Origin: Myxococcales bacterium
Lineage (GTDB): Bacteria; Myxococcota_A; Bradymonadia; Bradymonadales; GCA-2716585
Reading direction: 5' to 3'
Length of the DNA: 37,685 nucleotides
Assembly: GCA_002716585.1 (NCBI GenBank)
Contig: PBBL01000037.1
Span: 1 to 37,685, forward strand
Of the stretch, positions 30,879-37,685 are shown one piece after another. The position numbers and the translations under genes were made by a program. Numbering within the stretch: the stretch's first letter is position 1; every line of letters begins with the position of its first letter. A model generated the notes under the pieces. The model saw nothing but the letters and a program-made list of their open reading frames with translations, did no database searches and was not told the DNA's origin.

Positions 30879-32294
30879 ATGAGGTGTGTGCGTTTGCGCC
30901 CCGGCGTGGGGTTGGGGCTCTTCACGGCGGTGATCGCCGTGGTGGTGGTGGGGGACGCGGAGGCGCGCTCGTTCCGGGTCAGCCAGGTCCCCAACGGGGG
31001 GATCTTCGGGTGTGGGCTGTGCCACGAGGGCGGCGCCTCCGGCGCGCCGCGCAACGCGTTCGGCGAGCAGGTCGAGACCACGCTCAGCGGTCCCAACGTG
31101 GACTGGGGGGCGATCTTCGACCTCGACGCGGACGGCGACGGGTTCACCAACGGTGAGGAGATGGGGGATCCCAGCGGCGGGTGGAGTTCGGGGGAGCCGA
31201 GCCCGACGTTCGACGCGACCGACCCCAACAACCCACAGTCCTTCCCGCTGCCTTGCGGCAACGGCGAGCTGGATGAGGGCGAGGAGTGCGACGGCGCCGA
31301 GCTTCAAGAGATGACCTGTGAGTCGATGGGGTTTTTGAGCGGCGAGCTGAGCTGCTCGCGGACCTGCACGCTCGACACCGGGGAGTGCTCCAACTGCGGC
31401 AACGGCGTCAAGGACTTTGGTGAGGAGTGCGACGACGGGGACTTCGGCCAGACGACGTGCGCGACGCTCGGGTTTGGCAGCGGTGGGCTGGGGTGTACGG
31501 CGGACTGTCAGTACGACGACGCGCTCTGCTCGGACTGCGGCAACAACATCGCCGACGGCGGTGAGGCGTGCGACGGGGACGACCTCGGCGGGCAGACGTG
31601 CCAGACCCGCGGGTTCAACGGCGGGGCGCTCACGTGCTCCAACGCCTGCGAGTTCGACGTCTCAGCCTGTGAGGGGGATCCCGAGCTGGTGTGTGGCGAC
31701 GGGATCCGCTCCGAGGACGAGGAGTGCGACGGCGAGGAGCTGGCGGGGCAGACCTGCGAGGGGCTCGGGTTCGCGAGCGGGCTGTTGTCGTGCGGCGTGG
31801 ACTGCACCTACGACGTCGGAGGGTGTGAGTCGTGTGGCAACGGCGTGCTGGATGGCGTGGAGGAGTGCGACGGTGAGGAGCTGGGCGGCGAGACGTGCGA
31901 GAGCCTGGGGTACGACGGGGACGGGGCGTTGACCTGCTGGGAGAACTGCACCTTCAACCCCAACACCTGCGCAGGGACAACTGGCGGGACGACCGGCGGC
32001 ACCACCGGAGGGACGACGGGAGGCACCACCAGCACGTCGAACGGGACGACCGGGACCTCCAACGGGACGACGGCGACCTCCAACGGCACGGGCGACACGT
32101 CGGGCGAAGACGTCGGTGGTGGCGGCGAGGACGCAGGTATGGGCGGCGGGGACACGGGCGGAGCGATGACGTCGGGCGGCGGCTCGGGCGACGACGGGGG
32201 CGGGTGCGCTGTGGCGCCGACGTCTCGCGGCGCGGCGCCCTGGTGGCTGCTGGTCGGGCTGCTGGTCGGGCTGGGGGCGCGGCGGCGGCGGTGA
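30879..32294 (+). CDS. Secreted Cys-rich protein: one heme motif, five Myxococcus-type disulfide repeats, MYXO-CTERM-like tail
   Basis: This 471-residue protein has a signal peptide (to about 29), then CGLCH (45-49), a single CXXCH heme-binding motif. An Asp-rich DLDADGDGFTNGEE loop (81-94) looks like a calcium site. Five repeats begin at residues 126, 173, 220, 272 and 319, each C-G-[ND]-x11-C-D[DG] followed by further cysteines, matching Myxococcus-type disulfide repeats. A Thr/Gly/Ser/Asn linker (366-440) leads to GGGC443, a hydrophobic helix (454-466) and RRRR: the layout of MYXO-CTERM sorting signals, in which an invariant Cys precedes a membrane helix and Arg cluster, processed by a myxosortase. 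Start: GGAGG at 30869 precedes the ATG. Probably a surface-exposed protein; the heme function is inferred from the motif only. Confidence 0.88.
   Translation: MRCVRLRPGVGLGLFTAVIAVVVVGDAEARSFRVSQVPNGGIFGCGLCHEGGASGAPRNAFGEQVETTLSGPNVDWGAIFDLDADGDGFTNGEEMGDPSGGWSSGEPSPTFDATDPNNPQSFPLPCGNGELDEGEECDGAELQEMTCESMGFLSGELSCSRTCTLDTGECSNCGNGVKDFGEECDDGDFGQTTCATLGFGSGGLGCTADCQYDDALCSDCGNNIADGGEACDGDDLGGQTCQTRGFNGGALTCSNACEFDVSACEGDPELVCGDGIRSEDEECDGEELAGQTCEGLGFASGLLSCGVDCTYDVGGCESCGNGVLDGVEECDGEELGGETCESLGYDGDGALTCWENCTFNPNTCAGTTGGTTGGTTGGTTGGTTSTSNGTTGTSNGTTATSNGTGDTSGEDVGGGGEDAGMGGGDTGGAMTSGGGSGDDGGGCAVAPTSRGAAPWWLLVGLLVGLGARRRR
31977..32090 (+). repeat. Tandem repeats coding for the TTGG and TSNGT linker
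   Basis: About 48 bases of imperfect 12-bp units encode repeated Thr-Thr-Gly-Gly, followed by imperfect 24-bp units encoding Thr-Ser-Asn-Gly-Thr. They form the linker before the C-terminal sorting signal of the Cys-rich protein. Such arrays change copy number readily, and the Thr/Ser/Asn content makes a plausible glycosylation target. Confidence 0.75.
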
Positions 32295-32311
32295 CGGGTC
32301 ATGAACCATCG

Positions 32312-32350
32312 GCGCCACGGGCGCTCGGCGTGGCCAGGCGCCCGTGGCGC
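32312..32350. terminator. Large perfect hairpin between convergent genes (probable bidirectional terminator)
   Basis: GCGCCACGGGCGC and GCGCCCGTGGCGC form a perfect 13-bp stem with a 13-base loop. It lies 18 bases after the Cys-rich protein stop and 8 bases beyond the ArsR stop, where both transcripts need to end. Only TT follows on the plus strand, so termination efficiency is uncertain. Confidence 0.6.
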
Positions 32351-32357
32351 TTGGGGG

Positions 32358-32642
32358 TCAGGCCTGAACGACGTTGAGCCCGGCCGCCATGATGCCGATG
32401 ATGCGCCGCTGCTTGATGCGGTAGAAGGACTGCTTGCCGTCGCGCCGGTAGGTCACGATCTGGTGGGCGCGCAGGACCCGGAGCTGGTGTGAGAGCGCGG
32501 ACTGGCTGATGTCGAGCTGCTCGGCGAGCTCACCGACGCTCCACTCGTCCTGCTCGGTGAGGGCGTGGAGGATGCGAACCCGGGTGGGGTCGCTGAGCGA
32601 CTTGAACAGCTCCGAGAGCCCGTGGATGTCGTTCCGGTTCAT
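32358..32642 (-). CDS. ArsR-family winged-helix regulator without cysteines
   Basis: This 94-residue regulator is a compact winged helix: LFKSLSDPTRVRILHAL, then WSVGELAEQLDISQSALSHQLRVLRAHQIV for the DNA-recognition region and YRRDGKQSFYRI for the wing. ArsR/SmtB metal sensors carry Cys or His ligands in helix 3 (ELCVCDL) or helix 5; here the first site is EWSVGEL and the protein has no cysteine at all, so it is probably not a thiol metal sensor. The ATG follows GGGAG. It has its own promoter (32694-32721). Its target may be the gene at 32731 just upstream, but this is a guess. Confidence 0.92.
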   Translation of the reverse strand: MNRNDIHGLSELFKSLSDPTRVRILHALTEQDEWSVGELAEQLDISQSALSHQLRVLRAHQIVTYRRDGKQSFYRIKQRRIIGIMAAGLNVVQA

Positions 32643-32693
32643 CGATCTCCCTGCTGGTCGGTGTCCACCCTGGAGAGGGGGCGAGGCGGGGGG

Positions 32694-32721
32694 AGGATAG
32701 CACGGCGCCGGAGGTTTTCAA
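32694..32721 (-). promoter_or_regulatory. Sigma-70-type promoter of the ArsR gene
   Basis: On the minus strand TTGAAA (32721-32716) and TATCCT (32699-32694) are separated by 16 bases; they match five and four of six consensus bases. The start of transcription should be near 32687, 45 bases before the ATG. The whole element is in the 88-base gap after the membrane protein gene. Confidence 0.65.
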
Positions 32722-32730
32722 GCGGAGGCG

Positions 32731-33564
32731 TCAGCGGGTGAGGGCGATGGTGCGGCGGGTCCAGGTGACGAGCAGGTAGACGTTCCAGAGGATGATCAGG
32801 CCGAGGACGATGCAGACCGCGAGGTAGGGCCAGAAGGAGTGAGGCGCCTCACCGGCCTGGATGAGGACGGCGCGGACGCAGAGGCGCTCCCCGGCGAGCA
32901 GGCGCTCGACTTCGGCGTCGGGGGGGTAGTTGCCCTTCTCGGCTTTGATCTGCTCGCGCAGCAGCTGCCGGAGGAACTTGAGGCGAGCCTCCTTCTTGGC
33001 GGGGGTCATGGTGGCACAGAAGCGGTCCTCGTAGCTGCGCTCATAGAAGGTGAGGAAGCCGTTGTAGCGGTTGCCGAGCTGCTCGAAGTGCACGGCGCGG
33101 CCCGCCCCGCTGAAGATCGGGGCGGTGTTGACCTTCGGGTTGGCCTCCTTGCTGCGGGCGCGGCAGGCGATGGCGGACAGCTCCTCCTCGACCGGCTCCT
33201 CGACGTAGATGTGCTCGCCGATGAGCTTGAAGTAGCGCACCGCCGGGTCGCACGAGAGCGAGCCGCGGGTGGGGATCCCGTCGATCGAGACGTAGCGGTT
33301 GTGGGGGATCTCGGTGAGCTTCTTCTGGTCGGGGTCGTCGGCGAAGTCGGTGGCGGCGCCGAGCGGGATGGGCTCGGTGGAGCTGAAGAAGTACTCCAGC
33401 TCGGTCTGGAACTTGGTGACCACCCACCCTGCGAAGAAGATGACGACGATCATCAAGACGGGTCGAAACCAGTTGATCTGGGTCGGGAGCGCCTCGAGTT
33501 CGGGGTCGATCCCGTCGTCAAAGAACGCGCCTTCATCGTACTTGTCGTCAGACACCTTGCCCAT
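32731..33564 (-). CDS. Two-TM membrane protein of unknown function
   Basis: This 277-residue protein is not recognised. An acidic N-terminal tail is followed by a membrane helix (about 33-50), then an extracytoplasmic or luminal domain of about 180 residues containing five Cys, and a second membrane helix (about 245-268) ending in TRR. The layout suggests both termini in the cytoplasm. Start: ATG 33564, with GAGGAG ten bases upstream; another ATG eight bases upstream is out of frame. The gene may have its own promoter in the 134 bases upstream, where a perfect 12-bp palindrome is found. ArsR follows on the same strand after an 88-base gap and may be a regulatory partner. Confidence 0.75.
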   Translation of the reverse strand: MGKVSDDKYDEGAFFDDGIDPELEALPTQINWFRPVLMIVVIFFAGWVVTKFQTELEYFFSSTEPIPLGAATDFADDPDQKKLTEIPHNRYVSIDGIPTRGSLSCDPAVRYFKLIGEHIYVEEPVEEELSAIACRARSKEANPKVNTAPIFSGAGRAVHFEQLGNRYNGFLTFYERSYEDRFCATMTPAKKEARLKFLRQLLREQIKAEKGNYPPDAEVERLLAGERLCVRAVLIQAGEAPHSFWPYLAVCIVLGLIILWNVYLLVTWTRRTIALTR

Positions 33565-33627
33565 CGGGTCATGCTCCTCTTCCGAGCGTCTCAGGCATGA
33601 GAACCATCACACCCGGTTGTGTAGTCC

Positions 33628-33653
33628 CCAGACGTCTGGAGCACGGAAGTCTA
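33628..33653 (-). promoter_or_regulatory. Operator-like 12-bp palindrome with possible -10 upstream of the two-TM protein
   Basis: CCAGACGTCTGG (33628-33639) is a perfect 12-bp palindrome. On the minus strand TAGACT (33653-33648) lies nine bases before it, a possible -10 whose best -35 (TTGCAT) is 19 bases away. A repressor bound here would sit on the start of transcription. The nearby ArsR regulator is a candidate. Confidence 0.4.
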
Positions 33654-33698
33654 ACACGGCAGCCGCCACCTGATGCAACCTGCGCGGCGCGGCGAGAC

Positions 33699-34529
33699 TC
33701 AGTAGCGGGATCGGGAGCGCTCTTTGATGGGGAGGATCTCCAGGCAGGTGGTCCACCAGCCGGTGAGGATGGTCTCGACGAACTCCTCGGGGAGCGCCTC
33801 GGCGCGCATGTCGGCGGCGAGCCGCGCGTGGTCGTAGGCGATCGGTCGAAACGTCACGTCGATGGGCAGGCCAGGACGCTCCGGGGCGGTGAGGAGCGCG
33901 TACCAGACCTCGGTGCGGCCGTCGTTGGCCGGGCGGCCGATGGCGCCGACGTTGACGACCCCGCGGGTCGGCTCCTCCTCCAAAAAGCGCGACCAGTGTA
34001 TCCCGGTGTGGGTGACCAGGAGCAGGTCGGCCTCGTGCTCGTCGAGCAGGCGACGGATGAAGGGGCGCGGCGTGGTCGAGGCCCAGAGGAACTCGTTGAC
34101 GCGCCGCGGTGAGCCGTGGGCCATCAGGAGGCGGTGGCCGCCAAACTCCAGGCGGAACTCGGTGGGGAGGTCGCGGAGCCAGGCCTTGTGGGCGTCGCTG
34201 GTGTGGCCGAGGGTGTAGTCGTAGCTGATCTGGGCGAAGTGGTTGTCGCGCGGGTCGGTGTAGCCGCAGGCGCAGTCCTCCAGCTCGTTGCCGATGCTGT
34301 GGTCGTAGTTGCCCTGCATGGTCAGGACGCCCTCGCGCTGGAGGATGGGGACGGAGCGGTCGGGGTGGGGGCCGAAGCCGCCGATGTCGCCCAGGCAGTA
34401 GATCCGCTGGGCGCCCTGGGCGCGCGCGTCGTCGATGACGGCTTGCAGCGACAGGTAGTTGTTGTACACCCCGCCGAAGACCGCGATGGTCTCCGGCGAG
34501 GCGTCCGTCGAGCTGGGAGGCGCGGTCAC
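33699..34529 (-). CDS. Metallophosphoesterase-family protein with altered motif I
   Basis: This 276-residue protein has most hallmarks of a calcineurin-like metallophosphoesterase: CLGDIGG with D48, QGNYDH with N74, an MAHGS strand and VTHTGIH near the end. The first motif, normally D-x-H, is FGGVYNN (18-24): Asp is replaced by Gly and His by Tyr. These residues bind the metal in ordinary members, so the enzyme may be altered or inactive. The frame and length are otherwise intact. It starts 28 bases after the radical SAM gene, on the same strand, so the two are likely a unit. A specialised hydrolase or regulator acting with the SAM enzyme is possible. Confidence 0.82.
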   Translation of the reverse strand: MTAPPSSTDASPETIAVFGGVYNNYLSLQAVIDDARAQGAQRIYCLGDIGGFGPHPDRSVPILQREGVLTMQGNYDHSIGNELEDCACGYTDPRDNHFAQISYDYTLGHTSDAHKAWLRDLPTEFRLEFGGHRLLMAHGSPRRVNEFLWASTTPRPFIRRLLDEHEADLLLVTHTGIHWSRFLEEEPTRGVVNVGAIGRPANDGRTEVWYALLTAPERPGLPIDVTFRPIAYDHARLAADMRAEALPEEFVETILTGWWTTCLEILPIKERSRSRY

Positions 34530-34557
34530 GGCAGAGTGCTCCTCGATGGGCTGGGGG

Positions 34558-35487
34558 TCAGGTGCTGCAGGTGAAGCCCTCGACGTGGCAGGTGTAGCAG
34601 GCCCGCTGGTCGAGGCGTATGGGCTTGAGGGCGTCCGCGAGGGTGTCGCCCATGCGCGCCCCCTCCTCCTCGATGAGGATCGGGCACGGGTAGACCCCCT
34701 TCGCCGTCACCATCCGGCATGAGCCACACTGGAGCACGTGCTCCTCGCCGTCCATCAGGTCGCCCTCGACGAGGTACTCCGCGGCGTCGTAGCCGCCACC
34801 GCGGCGGACCTCCCGCCCGAGCTTGAAGGGGGGGATCATCTTCAAGCGAGGGCGGGTGAAGCCCAGCTCGCGCAAGAGGGCGAGGAACTCGGCGCGCCCC
34901 TCGGACTCGGCGAGTCGGGCGTGCACGGTGGTGACGGTGAAGACCGGGTTGATGCCGCCGCGGTGGAGCGCCTGGGCGCCCGCGAGGATGCGGTGGAAGG
35001 TGTTCTTGCCCCGGATGGGGTCGTTCTCCTCAGGGGTGGTGCCGTCGATGCTGACCCGGACGTCGAGGCTGTACTCGCTCGCCTGGGCGATCTCGGCGAG
35101 CCGGGCCGCGAGGGTGTCGGTGATGAGGATCCCGTTGGTGAGGATGGTGAGCGGCCCCTGGGCGAGGGTGGCCTCGATGATGGGCAGGATCTTCGGGTGC
35201 ATGAACGGCTCGCCGCCGGTGAAGTAGTACTCCCTGACGCCGCGGTCGTAGGCTTCGCGGAGCGTCTCCAGGACGTGCTCCTCGTCCATCATGGGGTGGG
35301 AGTCGTTCTTGGGTCCGCAGGTGATGAAGCAGTGTCGGCAGGCGATGTTGCAGATCGTGCCGGTGATCTGGAGCCAGAGGGTGTCCAGCGCGGCGAAGGG
35401 CAGCACAGGTCCGGGTTGGGGCGTGTCGCCTCCGAGTGACACGGGCTGATCGGTGTCATCGGGCGGCGGGAGGGGTTGAGCGGTCAT
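34558..35487 (-). CDS. Radical SAM protein with C-terminal cysteine cluster (SPASM-like)
   Basis: This 309-residue enzyme has the C46-x3-C50-x2-C53 motif (CNIACRHC) that binds the [4Fe-4S] cluster and SAM. A fourth Cys (C57) follows, as does the GGEP motif in YYFTGGEPFMHP. The C-terminal region has CGSC, YPCP and CYTC-x5-C, an arrangement like the SPASM or twitch auxiliary-cluster domains of peptide- or cofactor-modifying radical SAM proteins. The product is unknown. The ATG follows GAGGAG. The gene is followed by the metallophosphoesterase relative; hemB lies 71 bases upstream on the same strand, though a link is not shown. It needs Fe-S cluster assembly, and the carrier at 26070 could provide that. 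Confidence 0.9.
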   Translation of the reverse strand: MTAQPLPPPDDTDQPVSLGGDTPQPGPVLPFAALDTLWLQITGTICNIACRHCFITCGPKNDSHPMMDEEHVLETLREAYDRGVREYYFTGGEPFMHPKILPIIEATLAQGPLTILTNGILITDTLAARLAEIAQASEYSLDVRVSIDGTTPEENDPIRGKNTFHRILAGAQALHRGGINPVFTVTTVHARLAESEGRAEFLALLRELGFTRPRLKMIPPFKLGREVRRGGGYDAAEYLVEGDLMDGEEHVLQCGSCRMVTAKGVYPCPILIEEEGARMGDTLADALKPIRLDQRACYTCHVEGFTCST

Positions 35488-35558
35488 GATCTCCTCGCGT
35501 GACGGTTTGAGGCGGGCCGCGCAGGCCTGGGCGTATGGTGCGCTCAGGCCACGATCCG

Positions 35559-36566
35559 TTACGCGCGCTCGGCGAAGCGCTCGGCGTAATAGGTCAGGAT
35601 CATGTCCGCGCCCGCGCGCTTGATGCCGAGGAGCGCCTCGGCGAGCGCCTTGTCGGCGTCCAGCCAGCCCCGCTGGCCCGCGGCCATCAGCGACGCGTAC
35701 CCGCCGGAGACGTGGTACGCGGCGATCGGGAGGTTGGAGACCTCGCGCAGGCGGTAGATGACGTCGAGGTAGGGCAGCGCGGGCTTGACCATGAGGATGT
35801 CGGCGCCCTCCTCCTCGTCGAGCATCGCCTCGCGCTCGGCCTCGCGGGCGTTGGCGGGGTCCATCTGGTAGGTCTTCTTGTCGCCCGCGCGGGGGGCGCT
35901 GTCGAGCGCCTCGCGGAACGGGCCATAGAAGGCCGAGGCGTACTTGGCGCAGTAGGAGAGGATGAGGACGTCGGTGTGGCCTGCGTCGTCGAGCGCGTCG
36001 CGGATCGCCCCGACGCGCCCGTCCATCATGTCGGACGGGGCGATGATGTCAACGCCCGCCTCGGCCTGGCTGACGGCCATCTCGCACAGGATGTGGACCG
36101 ACGGGTCGTTGATGATCTCGCCGTCCTCCACGACCCCGTCGTGGCCGTCGGACGAGTAGGGGTCGAGCGCGACGTCTCCGACCACCATGACGCCGGGGGC
36201 GGCGTCCTTGCATGCGCGGATCGCCCGCTGCATGAGCCCCTCGGGGTTGGCGCTCTCGGTGCCGACCGGGTCCTTGATGTCGTCGGGCAGCGCCGGGAAG
36301 AGCGCCACGGCGGGGACCCCGAGGGAGGCGAGGCGCTCGACCTTCGCCGCCAGCCGATCCAGGCTCAGGTGGGCGCACCCGGGCATCGCGCCGATCGGCT
36401 CCTCCCGCCCCTCGCCGGGTACGACGAACAGGGGCTGGATGAGGTCGTCGACGGAGAGGTGTGTCTCGCGCACGAGGCGGCGGATCGCGTCGCTGCGTCG
36501 GTTGCGCCGCGGTCGGGTGGGGAGGTTGAGGGGGGTCCGGTCGATGGTGTTCTTCCAGTCAGACAT
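35559..36566 (-). CDS. hemB: Delta-aminolevulinic acid dehydratase (porphobilinogen synthase) HemB, magnesium-type
   Basis: This 335-residue enzyme condenses two 5-aminolevulinate molecules to porphobilinogen in tetrapyrrole synthesis. Active-site lysines are K208 in SYCAKYAS and K261 in MVKPALPYLD. The active-site metal loop reads DVALDPYSSDGHDG (131-144): zinc-type enzymes have three cysteines here, replaced in this protein by Ala, Asp and Asp, the magnesium type seen in Pseudomonas. The frame is open upstream to 36782, but ATG 36566 follows AGGAG and begins the family's N-terminal part. It supplies heme for the multiheme and single-heme proteins in this window and for other cytochromes. 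Confidence 0.96.
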   Translation of the reverse strand: MSDWKNTIDRTPLNLPTRPRRNRRSDAIRRLVRETHLSVDDLIQPLFVVPGEGREEPIGAMPGCAHLSLDRLAAKVERLASLGVPAVALFPALPDDIKDPVGTESANPEGLMQRAIRACKDAAPGVMVVGDVALDPYSSDGHDGVVEDGEIINDPSVHILCEMAVSQAEAGVDIIAPSDMMDGRVGAIRDALDDAGHTDVLILSYCAKYASAFYGPFREALDSAPRAGDKKTYQMDPANAREAEREAMLDEEEGADILMVKPALPYLDVIYRLREVSNLPIAAYHVSGGYASLMAAGQRGWLDADKALAEALLGIKRAGADMILTYYAERFAERA

Positions 36567-36784
36567 CGTGCAGCTCCTGAGAGAGGATGTGGGTCCGCTC
36601 CGCGTCACCGGCGAGCGTGTTGTTGAGGCCATGGGTACCACAACCCGGCCTCGGCGGTCCACGGGGAGGCGCCGACTTCGGGCCGAACGGGGGGCGTTGA
36701 TCTTGACGAATGGGTCGGGTATGTATCTCTGTTGCTGCAAGCGGCGCCCATGCTGTTTCGGGCGCTGCGCGGAGAGGTCCACAT
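36567..36784. other. Divergent intergenic region between hemB and the terminal gene
   Basis: These 218 bases separate divergent genes and should hold promoters for both. A TTGACG (36703-36708) with a TATCTC only 15 bases away is the best plus-strand candidate, but it is weak. No clear minus-strand element was found. Confidence 0.3.
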
Positions 36785-37685
36785 ATGAAGAGAAGTTCGT
36801 TCGTGTCCGCCCCGCTGCTGCTGGGCGCGTTGTCCGCGCTGGCGCCCGCCGGGGCGGTGGCCCAGGGCAGGCACCCGACCGCGTCGGAGGTCGAGGGGTC
36901 CCACAGCGGGGCCGGTTTTGAGTATGAGCTGGAGGAGAAGCTCGAGTGGATGTCGCGCGCGGAGGTGGAGTGTGATCTCAACTGCGAGATCGCCCGCGCC
37001 AGCGACGACTCGGTGGATCCGCTGGACGTTGAGAGCACGTCGGGACCCTTCCCGGTGGTCTCACTCACCCCCTATTTCCCAGAAGACAGCCCCTACCACG
37101 CGGCCCGGCTCAAGGTCCGGCGCGGCGACTGCGCCGAGGCGCTGAAGCTGCTGAAGCCCGCCGTGGAGGCGTGCGGCGGCGACTGCGAGGGGGGCAACGC
37201 GCTGGCGCTGTTGCAGGCCGAGGCGCGGTGGTGCGCCGGGGAGCGCGAGGCCGCCTGGCGCGACGCGACGGCGCTGGAGGCGCGCGGCTACCCCGGGATG
37301 GAGCTGGAGGTGCGGGCGCTGATCGAGACGATGGCGAGCCGCCTGGGCAAGCCCGCCCCGACGCCGCTCAGGCCGAGCATCGCGGTGCACGGGTCCGAGT
37401 ACGTCGATATGATCCTGGCCCGGGCGCGGCGGCTCTCCCGTGAGAAGAAGCACGACGCGGCGCTGGCGCTGCTGGAGCGGCTGGAGCGCGAGGTGGAGCG
37501 CCCCGCGACCCGGGGCTCGGTGCGGTTGGTGAGGGCGGCGCTGCTGGAGGCCGCGGGGCGCGAGGCGGAGGCCGCCGAGATCGTCCGCGAGCGGTGGATG
37601 TCGCTGCGCAGCGGCAAGGCGGCGAGAGCGTATGAGGCGCGGCTGGAGCGGCTGGCGAAGGCGTCCGACGAGGTGGCGCCGCCGA
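36785..37685 (+). CDS. Exported helical-repeat protein, 3' end outside window
   Basis: The frame is open from the ATG at 36785 to the end of the window (300 codons) without a stop. The ATG follows GGAGAGG with good spacing. A signal peptide ends near AVAQG (residue 28). The rest is Ala/Leu/Glu-rich helical repeats of TPR or superhelical type, such as AARLKVRRGDCAEALKLLKPA and AALALLERLEREVER, with Cys pairs in the first half. This is the arrangement of the N-terminal superhelix of soluble lytic transglycosylases (Slt type), whose catalytic domain would be beyond the window; a plain TPR protein is equally possible. Confidence 0.75.
   Translation, partial: MKRSSFVSAPLLLGALSALAPAGAVAQGRHPTASEVEGSHSGAGFEYELEEKLEWMSRAEVECDLNCEIARASDDSVDPLDVESTSGPFPVVSLTPYFPEDSPYHAARLKVRRGDCAEALKLLKPAVEACGGDCEGGNALALLQAEARWCAGEREAAWRDATALEARGYPGMELEVRALIETMASRLGKPAPTPLRPSIAVHGSEYVDMILARARRLSREKKHDAALALLERLEREVERPATRGSVRLVRAALLEAAGREAEAAEIVRERWMSLRSGKAARAYEARLERLAKASDEVAPP

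Noticed and set aside
1..37685. CRISPR array, tRNA, rRNA, insertion sequence or prophage
   Set aside because: No regularly spaced repeat array, no cloverleaf-like sequence, no transposase or phage-type gene was seen.

Overview
The window is a GC-rich bacterial chromosome segment that most resembles the Myxococcota/Bradymonadia (former Deltaproteobacteria) branch. The clues are a delta-type PilA with a sigma-54 promoter, a PilH/PilI-like ABC pair, several lipoproteins with Gly/Thr/Asp-rich linkers, a TMTC-like TPR glycosyltransferase, and a secreted protein with five Myxococcus-type disulfide repeats and a MYXO-CTERM-like tail. The assignment is by gene style only. No rRNA, tRNA, CRISPR array, insertion sequence or prophage was recognised.

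Region 1 (1-6132) is a pilus locus. It holds the 3' end of a probable pilin, an 890-base non-coding region carrying two mirror-image palindromes, a G-rich tract and a near-perfect -24/-12 promoter, then PilA and its terminator. A tightly packed set follows: a membrane-anchored helical-repeat protein, a nucleotide-sugar epimerase, an ABC ATPase, an ABC-2 permease and a small membrane protein. Region 2 (6148-10208, minus strand) is mostly housekeeping: an HD-domain phosphohydrolase, lipoyl synthase and a multi-TM TPR glycosyltransferase.

Region 3 (10372-20734, plus strand) is the strongest candidate for an undescribed system. In order it contains an Ig-like/carboxypeptidase-regulatory membrane protein, a DUF4350-like protein, a MoxR AAA+ ATPase, a calcium-loop lipoprotein, a tandem universal stress protein, a Tat-exported protein, a VWA-like membrane protein with a cytoplasmic zinc-ribbon-like tail, and a large amidase-LytM fusion without a signal peptide. 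This looks like a chaperone-driven envelope or peptidoglycan module. The first three genes are translationally linked; membership of the rest is inferred from order and strand.

Region 4 (20750-26396) holds a HupE/UreJ-type protein head-to-head with a formyltransferase, a kelch lipoprotein co-oriented with a pentaheme cytochrome lipoprotein, and an A-type Fe-S carrier with a clear promoter and terminator. Region 5 (26592-30752) holds a PP2C phosphatase fused to a cyclic-nucleotide-binding domain, a tiny lipoprotein, a TerB-like protein, a LysR regulator and a deoxynucleoside kinase.

Region 6 (30879-37685) holds the cysteine-rich MYXO-CTERM-like protein with one heme motif, an ArsR regulator with no cysteines, a two-TM protein, a metallophosphoesterase relative lacking motif I next to a radical SAM enzyme, a magnesium-type HemB, and the start of an exported helical-repeat protein that runs off the end. 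Several convergent gene pairs end only 3 to 15 bases apart.
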